Shown here: positions 57,401-64,000 of the stretch, one piece after another
How positions within the stretch are numbered: the stretch's first letter is position 1
Layout: each line of letters begins with the position of its first letter
Assembly (NCBI RefSeq): GCF_000003815.2
Contig: NC_049991.1
Location: forward strand, 18,566,037 to 18,630,036
Reading direction: 5' to 3'
Source: Branchiostoma floridae
Lineage: Eukaryota; Chordata; Leptocardii; Amphioxiformes; Branchiostomatidae
Length of the DNA: 64,000 nt
Program-made: the position numbers and the translations under genes
The notes under the pieces: model-generated
What the model saw: the letters and a program-made list of their open reading frames with translations, nothing else
The model's database searches: none
What the model was told of the DNA's origin: nothing

Positions 57401-60400
57401 ATCGTTGGTACTTCAACCTGGTGTTTGTTGCACTGTTAGTGTGCGATCACTGAGTAGCGTTGATCAGAGAGTTTTTCCGCACATGGTGGGTGTTTTCACA
57501 GGAATGAAACGACGTGCATGTGCGGGCTTCTGATTGTACTCGGTGTTGGCTGCACAGTTAGTGTGCGATCATTGAGTAGCGTTGATCGGAGAGTCTTTCC
57601 GCACATGGCGGGGGTTTTCACAGAAATGAAACGGTGCGCATGTGCGGGCTTCTGATTGTGCTCGGTGTTTGTTGCACTGTTAGTGTGCGATCACTGAGTA
57701 GCGTTGATCAGAGAGTCTTTCCGCACATGGCGGGTGTTTTCACAGGAATGAAACGGCGCGTATGTGCGGGCCTCCGATTGTGCTCGGTGTTTGTTGCACT
57801 GTTACTGTGTGCGATCACTGAGTAGCGTTGATCGGAGAGTCTTTCCGCATATGGCGGCTGTTTTCACAGGAATGAAACGGCGCGCATGTGCGGGCTTCTG
57901 ATTGTGCTCGGTGTTTGCTGCACTGTTAGTGTGCGATCACTGAGTAGCGTTGATCAGAGAGTCTTTCCGTACATGGCGGGTGTTTTCACAGAAATGAAAC
58001 GACGTGCATGTGCGGGCTTCTGAACGTTGGTGCCCGGTGTTTGTTGCACTGTTAGTGTGCGATCACTGAGTAGCGTTGATCAGAGAGTCTTTCCGCACAT
58101 GGCGGGTGTTTTCACAGAAATGAAACGACGTGCATGTGCGGGCTTCTGATCATTGGTACTTGGTGTTTGTTGCACTGTTAGTGTGCGATCACTGAGTAGC
58201 GTTGATCAGAGAGTTTTTCCGCACATGGTGGGTGTTTTCACAGGAATGAAACGACGTGGATGTGCGGGCTTCTGATTGTACTCGGTGTTGGCTGCACAGT
58301 TAGTGTGCGATCATGGAGTAGCGTTGATCGGAGAGTCTTTCCGCACATGGCGGGGGGTTTTCACAGAAATGAAACGGTGCGCATGTGCGGGCCTCCGATT
58401 GTGCTCGGTGTTTGTTGCACTGTTACTGTGTGCGATCACTGAGTAGCGTTGATCGGAGAGTCTTTCCGCATATGGCGGCTGTTTTCACAGGAATGAAGCG
58501 ACGCGCAGGTGCGAGCCTCTAATTGTTGGTGCTCGGTGTTTGCTGCACTGTTAGGGTGCGATCACTGAGTAGCATTGATCAGAGAGTCTTTCCGCACATT
58601 GTGGGTGTTTGACAGGAATGAAATGGCGTGTATGTGCGGGCTTCCGATTGTGCTTGGTGTTTGTTGCACTGTTAGTGTGCGATCAATGAGTAAAGTTGGT
58701 CAGAGTCTTTCAGCGCATGCCGGGTGTTTTCATAGGGGTGAAATGGCGCGCATGGGCGGGCCTCTGGTCATTTGTGCTCGGTGTTTGTTGCACTGTTAGG
58801 GTGCGATTACTGAGTAGCGTTGATCAGAGAGTTTTCCCGCGAATGGCAGGTGTGTTCATAGGGAAAAAAGGGCATGCAGGTGGCAGGTGAGGGCCTCTGA
58901 TCGTTTGTGCTTGGTGTTTCTTGCACTGTTAGTGTGCGATCACTGAGTAGCGGTGCCGTTGGTCAGAGAGTATTTCCGCACTTGGCGGGTGTTTTGACAA
59001 GAAGAAAAGGGAACGCATGTTTGGGCCGCTGATCGGCTGTGCTTGGTGTTTGCTGCATGGTTAGTGTGAGTTCACTGAGTGGCGTTGTTCAGAGAGTCTT
59101 TCCGCACGTGGCGGGTGTTTCCAGAGTCCGGAAAGAAAATGGCACGCATGTGCGGGCCACTGATTGTTTGTGCTTGGTGTTTGCTGCTCTGTTAGTATGC
59201 GATCACTGAGTAGCGTTGATCAGAGAGTTTTTCCGCGCATGACGGGTGTTTCATAGGAAGAAGATGTCATGCGAGTTTCTAGATCTGGTCGTTTGTGCTT
59301 GGTATTGGCTGCACGGTTGATAGTGTGCAATTGCTGAGTAGCGTTGGTCAGAGAGTCTGATCGCACACGGCGGGTGTTTTCACAGGGAGAAAATGGTACG
59401 CGTGTGCGGGCTGCTGATGGTGCTGGGCGTTGGCTGCATTGTTAGTGGGTGCTTAGTGGGACTCATAGGAGTAGCGTGAGTCAGAGAGTCTGCGTCCTTT
59501 GCACATAGCGGGCGTTTTCACAGAAAGGAAATGGCGCGCATGTGTGGGTTTCTGGTCGTTCGTGCGTCGTGTTTGCTGCACTCAGTGTTAGTGTGCGATC
59601 ACTGCGTGACTAGTGGCGGTCAGGGAGCCTCTAATCGCGTACGATGGGAGTTTCATGCTGGGAAACGGCACTCGTGTATNNNNNNNNNNNNNNNNNNNNN
59701 NNNNNNNNNNNNNNNNNNNNNNNNNNNNNNNNNNNNNNNNNNNNNNNNNNNNNNNNNNNNNNNNNNNNNNNNNNNNNNNGATAAGAGAGGGTGTTTGAAG
59801 TTACGTGAGAAGGTGAGGTAGAGAGAAAATGGAGAATAAGGGAGGGGGTAAGAGATGTGAAATGTTGAAGTAGAGAGAACTTCAATGATAAGGAAGGGGG
59901 TAAAGTATAGGAGTTAGAGAATGTGTAGATTTATGAAGTAACAAGTTAGCATGGGGATAAGGTGAAGGTAAGCGACTTCGGCGCTATCCCCATAACTTAA
60001 TCACATATGAAGGATGATCCAATGAGTGCGCAGTGTGGATAGGGAACTATCTTCACTGTGCGCTCATTGGTTGATCCTGAATCACATGATTCTCACAACC
60101 ATATAAGTACAAGGGATGATCACCCTACTGCCTCTTGTTGGATCCATCCGCAACGCCGAGGAGCGCGTGGTGAGGTCGACCCAGGAAGTAACAGCTGGAG
60201 GGAGATTCGATGGGAAACAGGGTTTTCCCGAGGAGGGGATTTATCAGAAACCGAACCACCAACCCACCCTCCTTTATATTGGTGTACAGCTGGCAAGGGT
60301 TCCGTCTTCGCCGCGCGACTTCGGCGCTATCCCCATAACTTAATCACATATGAAGGATGATCCAATGAGTGCGCAGTGTGGATAGGAAACTGTTGTCAAC

Positions 60401-63395
60401 ATCATAAATGGATGATGTATTTTACTTCAAAGAGATTTGAAACAATCCAAATCACAACAGTGCACAGTGGGAAATCAATACTCTAAAAACTCAACACTTT
60501 CTGTAAGAAAATACCAAAAAAATCTCTAAAACATTTCAAACAAAATATACTTTTCCATCACAACAAAACAAAGTTTAATTATGATATCATCATTGACAGT
60601 ACAATATCACTTCATCTGATACAGATATTCACCTCAGTCTTATATTCTGTCAATCAGTCCAATTTTTATGAAAATACTCACCAAGTACTTGGACCTTGAT
60701 GTAGTAATCCGCAGGACCATCTCCTCCCAGGATGAATATCGTTGCCTCTGTCTTCTCTGTGTTTGTGTCTTCATCGCCACTGAGAGATTTCATCAAGGCA
60801 CACTCCTCAGGTAGGATGTACGTCTCCGTGGACATGTTGTAGTTTTGGTCATCAGGGCGGCCGCCGTACCTGCCCCACACGCCGTAAACCACGCTTGTGT
60901 TCAGTGGGGTGATGGTGACCAGGAATCCTTCTGCGGTGCTGTTGAGCTTTAGCAAATGGTAGCTTGAACTTTGGTTTCCTGGTGCAGGGAAGGTGATGGT
61001 TGTCGTCGCTGGTTTGTTTCCAGAGCCGCCCGGAATGGTGATGTTAAAGTCTTCAGTCAGGTTGTTGAAGGCCACGGGGATGTCGTTCTGCAGGAGTGAC
61101 AGTTCCATAACAGACGAACGTGCCTGGTACTCCCCGCGCCCCCAGGTGAAGGGGTTCTGTTGAAACTGCGTCAACTGATAAATAACAAAATCTTAGACTA
61201 GATAATTGACTTTTGAAACAAGTGGCCAGTATCAAAATTATTCTACTACTTACATATTCTATTCGTATTGGTAACTGTATTCAGGAATTTGTACCTCACT
61301 CATTCACGAAAAACATGATATATTTAATATGTAGATGAGTGAGTTGTAACAGGAACCTTCTTCACAATGACCTTATGTAATATGTAAAAATGCTGAGCAA
61401 TAACTCACGTAACTGTATCAACTTTCATATTGAGTCATATTTTTCAATGTGTCAATAGATAAATTATAAAGTTGGATAAAATTTATTGTATCAATTGTAA
61501 AACAGTTACTGCAACGTTGTTACTAACAGTTAATAAAAAATCTAATGACAAAAAATCAAAGTTGGAAAACAGACAAAAACAATCCTTAAAGAAAATATCA
61601 AGTTTAATTATTGAAATCATCACAAATTGTGACCGCGTGGCGCAGTGGTCTAAGCATGTGCGGATCTGCACCGAGAGGTTGCGGGTTCAAATCCGCCTGT
61701 CGTGCCACCGATCTTGTGCCCTTGGGAAAGGCACTTTACACGACTTTCCTCACTTTACTCAGGTGAGAGTGAGTACCTGGCTTTGGCTGGGGCCGTCCCT
61801 CGGATAGGACGTTAAATGGAGGTCCCGTGTATGGGGAGAACCACACCCCATGCACGTTAAAGAACCCCCACACGTGCGATGGTGCTATGTGGATGGAGCA
61901 AACCATTCTGTCTGGAGTTGGTGATTCACTACAAATCACCCGGACGGAGGCCTGGCGAACCTTCGTGTCGTATCAGCCACATGGTGATTACATCATTCAC
62001 CATGCCCCGGAGAGGAGATAGGCGCCGCCAGGGGACTAAAATGCCTATTGATACAGCACAACATGTTGTGCTGCCCCTACGGCTGATTAAAAGGCTATGG
62101 GACGAATGAAAAATGAAATGATCATCACAAATATAATATATATAAACGAAGAGAGACATTATTCGTTAATGATAAACCAGGACATGACATGACTCGTACC
62201 CTTATAGCGACGTTGTGCGGTGTATAGTCCGGGAACAGCGCTGCTTTAGATGGAAGATGAAAGCTCCCATCCTCCATCTGCACGACCCGGCCTCCAAACT
62301 GGTCACCCCAGACCCTCTCCGCACGGAGAGCAACCCCTCCCCTCTCGATGGTGACTGCCGGGGCTCCTGGACTCATGGAGCCCATAATGGCGTCGAACAG
62401 ACCATCCAGGACCCGGCGGCTTTCCTGGACATTTCTTCGTTTCTGTAAGTAACCGTAAAGACAATATTATGGATGAGCTACACCAGCTAATATGATCCAG
62501 GTATTTCCTCAATAACACATTCTATTAGACAAGACGTAGCACGCAGTATTTGTGCAATTTGTTCTGAAGAAAAAAGCTGTTTTATGAGAGATGCGAATCA
62601 TTTAAAAGGCAGGAAAAGAGTAAAATGTACTTTTGTTTCGTTTTAAAGACATATAGATATTTTAGTACATAGTAAGGTTAATTTGTTTATGTGATAGTAC
62701 GTAGTTCTGAAATCTTTTAAGTATGTGGGATTGAATGTTTCTAAGTTTAAGCCACACCATCACACATCTTTGGTGCATATATTGCATACTTCAGAAGCGC
62801 ATGTTTTGTTCAACATTAAATACAAGTCAAGTCAAGTCATGTACACATTAATATGTTAAGAAAATCAAGGAAGAACAGCTTGCAATGCATGTGATTTAAA
62901 TCACGATCTACGATGGAAAATGGTCTCTAACAAAAAACTAAAAATTAACTTCAAGCATCAAACGAAGCATAATGACTTTTTGTTACCTCGGCTTGTTTCT
63001 CCTCTTCCCTTTCTTCTGCCTTTTCAAGGCGCTCCTTTGGAGAGAGACTCTGGTCTTCCTCGAGATCAGATGCAAGCTTCCCATCATCCTCTTGTGTATC
63101 TCTCTCTGGTTCCTCAAGCAGAGAACCGACCGACTCCACCAGAGCTGCAGTAGAACAGAAGCAAATGTTACCAAAGTAATGAACACAGGAAACCAACGGA
63201 CTCCTCCAGAACTAATATGCATGATTAACACATGCACAATAAGACAATACAGATGTGGACAACTGAAATAGTTAGTACTGCAGAGTAATAGTTGGATTAC
63301 TTACATCCTCCCACGGACTGGACAGTGGCCGGGTCAGACATGTCCAGTTTGTCCAGGTTGCTGGTGATGGACTTCAAAACACCTACGGCGATGTC
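43731..63395 (-). CDS. PKD1-like: Polycystin-1-family protein with C-terminal C48-like protease and PHD finger (5' end outside window)
   Basis: Exons in transcript order: 63395..63305, 63144..62987, 62442..62200, 61174..60682, 54019..53871, 53118..52894, [gap 52880-52233], 51271..51107, 50931..50771, 50567..50389, 50175..49685, 49273..49141, 48877..48636, 48123..47949, 47697..47020, 46828..46576, 46426..46149, 45701..45605, 44802..43731. Every visible junction is GT-AG (acceptors ctAG/aaAG included) and phases agree. The part after the gap is 3924 nt (1307 aa plus stop), and the part before it 453 aa. Order: REJ/GAIN-like ectodomain, GPS with CIYWSETQEDW and CHCNHLTAFG, first membrane span, PLAT (YLYRLLVWTG, LMHDNSGEGSRASWHVDR), further spans, TOP domain, pore, short charged exon, protease, PHD. 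Family role: large membrane receptor/channel subunits of cilia and sperm. The extra C-terminus is discussed separately. The paralogue (PKD1, PKD1L or PKDREJ) cannot be fixed from this part. Confidence 0.85.
44870..44982 (-). repeat. Second copy of the last-exon acceptor region, with CA-rich spacer
   Basis: 44927-44990 repeats 44751-44815 (GTAGGAACAAACTCCGGCTC, GGGAGGTCTGCATCCTTGAT), including a usable acceptor cttcacag. Entered in phase 2 it gives IKDADLPAEPEFVPTV and then reads through the CA-rich spacer into a different frame of the last exon, losing the protease domain. Confidence 0.75.
45295..45470. repeat. CA/GT microsatellite
   Basis: CACA-rich run in the intron between the small charged exon and the last exon. 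The open frames here are artefacts of the repeat. Confidence 0.9.
45605..45701 (-). CDS. Small charged exon linking polycystin pore and protease domain
   Basis: It encodes DDSMDTLHDSLIEVEIKVEK and then LWLKRQSLFNLK, a probable short amphipathic or coiled-coil helix like those after the last span of polycystins. Acceptor tctgctcag, donor AA|gtaagt. It accepts phase 1 from the pore exon and delivers phase 2 to the last exon. Confidence 0.8.
46149..47697 (-). CDS. Polycystin channel exons: TOP domain, S1-S6-like spans and pore
   Basis: Exon 47697..47020 holds the extracellular TOP domain (PGWIYLPNNDPSLPIYG, THYWGDGFGLHL) and two spans (GYIYALLEIIYVIILLYTLW; IFNFFLALIVIALYGF). Exon 46828..46576 adds YGWFLAFLAFVNMMKLLRLL and FIFYFFFWMSAFGVYAYLMF. 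Exon 46426..46149 has the pore helix FSTLFQMSLGNF and last span ILGPIFFFAFISIIFLVLMN. Against the LGDF-like filter of PKD2, this one reads LGNF, so the acidic residue is replaced. Whether it conducts is unknown. Confidence 0.85.
48255..48440 (+). mobile_element. LINE 3' fragment in a polycystin intron
   Basis: The plus-strand frame reads LPGRPRKPWLEYVRKDIKVY and, further on, SVSPLNRAAWK before a stop at 48440, the usual end of non-LTR retrotransposon ORF2 (GRPxxxWxxxVxxDL...DRxxWR). It is antisense to the host gene. Confidence 0.7.
48636..50175 (-). CDS. Polycystin transmembrane exons between PLAT and TOP domain
   Basis: Exon 50175..49685 contains spans LLLVSMVSSAMW, ASLTCLPVIMAIVLLFQY, YVAWVLVVLSAVGSAVFTVL and the FIAFWADIFVMQPGK signature. 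Exon 49273..49141 completes a span (ILFLTIVTCFVG) and a basic loop. Exon 48877..48636 has basic residues then DIAWFCCFLLLVLSIAI, the span before the TOP domain. Confidence 0.8.
50389..51271 (-). CDS. PLAT domain exons of the polycystin gene
   Basis: Exons 51271..51107, 50931..50771 and 50567..50389. PLAT hallmarks are present: GYLYRLLVWTGAARHAGTES, VTFKLVGD, LQLMHDNSGEG followed by SWHVDRAAVEDVTTGK, and FFCNEWLAADRGDGQV. The N-terminal edge probably lies in the 648-N gap. PLAT domains bind lipids and proteins at the cytoplasmic face. Confidence 0.85.
51547..51933. mobile_element. MITE with about 35-bp inverted ends
   Basis: AAGGCCACACCTATTTTATT..GTTTCTCGGA at 51547-51580 pairs with TCCGAGAAAC..AATAAAATTGGTGTGGCCTT at 51899-51933. 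No coding capacity. Confidence 0.75.
52233..52880. other. Assembly gap (648 N)
   Basis: Run of N in the intron-exon stretch between the first transmembrane exon and PLAT; one or more polycystin exons may be hidden. Confidence 1.
52894..54019 (-). CDS. GPS and first transmembrane span of the polycystin gene
   Basis: Exon 54019..53871 ends with GPS part one (CIYWSETQEDWRTDGCT). Exon 53118..52894 has CHCNHLTAFG, where self-cleavage in GAIN/GPS proteins falls between L and T, then TIIVALCLFSLTSAVI as membrane span. The cysteines, tryptophans and HLT cleavage triad are all intact, so cleavage is predicted. Confidence 0.85.
53250..53599. mobile_element. Two tandem Tc1/mariner-type MITEs
   Basis: 53250-53419 and 53422-53599 are about 170-178 bp each and nearly identical. 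Each begins CAGTCAAACCTGTC and ends ACAGGTTTGACTG, with TA before, between and after. Confidence 0.85.
55282..55381. other. Assembly gap (100 N)
   Basis: Run of N within the composite element. Confidence 1.
56467..59660. repeat. Satellite-like array of about 125-bp units
   Basis: Units carry GAAACGGCGCGCATGTGCGG, GTGTTTGCTGCACTGTTAGT, GTGCGATCACTGAGTAGCGT and TCTTTCCGCACATGGCGGGT. Spacing between successive CATGTGCGGG copies is mostly 126 bp. Units diverge toward 59000-59660. The open frames seen here are generated by the repeat. Confidence 0.9.
59680..59779. other. Assembly gap (100 N)
   Basis: Run of N at the edge of the 125-bp array. Confidence 1.
60047..60385. mobile_element. 339-bp short relative of the 5.7-kb element
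   Basis: The first 110 bp equal 54294-54406 almost exactly, and the last 75 bp equal 59968-60042. It sits 4 bp after the large element and looks like an internal-deletion derivative. Confidence 0.8.
60682..63395 (-). CDS. Ectodomain exons (REJ/GAIN-like) of the polycystin gene
   Basis: Exons 63395..63305 (DIAVGVLKSITSNLDKLDMS), 63144..62987 (acidic, coiled-coil-like), 62442..62200 (LDGLFDAIMGSMSPGAPAVT, VALRAERVWG) and 61174..60682 (LTQFQQNPFTWG, TTTITFPAPG, GFLVTITPLNTSVVYGV). These match the helical then beta-rich layout before a GPS in polycystin-1 proteins. Several NxS/T sites occur. The coding sequence enters the first listed exon from beyond 63395. Confidence 0.75.
61625..62106 (+). 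mobile_element. Long tRNA-derived SINE
   Basis: Head CGTGGCGCAGTGGTCTAAGC with B box GCGGGTTCAAATCCGC, then CCCTTGGGAAAGGCACTTTA, then the tail GTCCCTCGGATAGGACGTTA, GGTCCCGTG, CACGTTAAAGAACCC. It is the most complete family member here and lies in a polycystin intron. Confidence 0.8.
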
Positions 63396-64000
63396 CTATG
63401 CGATGGGAAAGAATAAATGAAAGAACGAACGATTCATCCAAAGAACCAAGGAACCTTGGATGGTCATGTCTAAGCCATGAAGCTGGGCCGCAAGCAGCCA
63501 CGAGCGAGCGTGGTCCATTGGATTGGCTTGCCTCCTTAATGTTTGTGTACCCTTAGGGGTCAACTACTTATGATTATGGTCATTGTATCGAATGGTCATT
63601 ACTAATTTTGAGCTGTCATTCTCCATCAAAAAGAGGAAAGGATAAATGTTTCTTTTGAAAACGTGGTTAAAGATTTAAAAGCAACGCTTTTGTTGCTATT
63701 GGGGTTGTTGACCTCGGCACCTAATTACCCTAACGCAAGCTGTTCGCTAGTCAGACGCTCCGAGCGTATAGAACAGTCGTGATTCAGCAAACGATTTGCG
63801 TAATTACGCCACTGATTAGCAAACTCTGCTGATAACAGAATTGGGCAGCTGTTTAACCCTCGTCGAGACATAGCCTCTACCAGGCTCCACGGATCGGTGG
63901 TCTAATAGTAGAAATTGGACAAATAGAGTCTATAGTACGCTAGGGGAGTTAGTCGGCCAGACGAGTACGTTTCCTCACCGTTGGCTAATCAATACTTTCA
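63396..64000. other. Intron sequence at the right edge, no exon recognised
   Basis: AT-rich sequence upstream of the first visible polycystin exon; no coding similarity or classifiable repeat seen. Confidence 0.5.

Larger units (their letters stand above)
54294..60042. mobile_element. Composite element of 5.7 kb with internal satellites
   Basis: Left end CTATCTTCACTGTGCGCTCA and right end, reverse complement CTATCCACACTGCGCACTCA, continue similar for about 45 bp, so they are imperfect inverted ends. Inside are about three diverged 380-bp units (54490-56100; each with GTAACGGCGGGGCGA and GGCAGGTTTGGGTGGAAAAT), then about 24 units of 122-128 bp. No transposase is seen, but 100-N gaps at 55282 and 59680 hide sequence. 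It sits in a polycystin intron. Confidence 0.6.

Noticed and set aside
56474-58890. Series of 60-74 codon frames with similar sequence
   Set aside because: Repeated because the 125-bp array repeats; no long common frame.

Overview
This window looks like genomic DNA of an invertebrate deuterostome, most likely a lancelet (Branchiostoma). The genes are split by many GT-AG introns. They encode animal proteins: an NADPH-oxidase subunit, a PIDD-like scaffold, histone H2A.X and a polycystin. The introns are full of SINEs, LINE 3' ends, short inverted-repeat elements and minisatellites, and there are four runs of N. The species call is inference from gene content and repeat style. No bacterial-style operon or CRISPR array is present.

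Layout: (1) 792-3442, minus strand: the start of a small membrane-protein gene (signal-peptide exon, then a transmembrane exon ending in a CLCC motif) that runs off the left edge. (2) 5500-19215, plus strand: a complete p40phox/NCF4 gene (PX-SH3-PB1) in 10 exons, all in frame (397 aa). One intron of 8.5 kb carries an 84-bp minisatellite and a 1.15-kb segmental duplication. (3) 26739-35663, plus strand (possible first exon at 24179): a PIDD1-like gene (LRR-ZU5-ZU5-UPA) in 13 exons, 766 aa, ending without a death domain. (4) 38280-40060, minus strand: an intron-containing histone H2A.X ending in SQDY, with an inverted-repeat element in its intron. (5) 43731-63395, minus strand: a polycystin-1-family gene whose 5' part lies beyond the window. 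It has REJ/GAIN-like exons, GPS, PLAT, the multi-pass membrane region with TOP domain and pore, and a last exon encoding a Ulp1/C48-type cysteine protease followed by a PHD finger.

The most striking point is that last exon. Splice phases run unbroken from the polycystin pore exon (46149-46426) through a small charged exon (45605-45701) into the protease-PHD open frame (44802-43731). The simplest model is therefore a polycystin with a C-terminal SUMO-protease-like domain and PHD finger, probably captured from a transposon. Other notable points: a hAT-like element that supplies part of a 5' splice site in p40phox; a PIDD-like protein with neither death domain nor intact HFS self-cleavage motifs; repeated partial exon duplications in three genes; and a 6-kb composite element inside a polycystin intron.

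The genes do not form one pathway. p40phox (phagocyte oxidase) and the PIDD-like scaffold both suggest innate defence or stress signalling, and H2A.X is the DNA-damage histone, but their adjacency is not evidence of joint function. All exon boundaries were read by eye from splice sites, phase continuity and domain similarity; none has been checked by alignment or RNA data.
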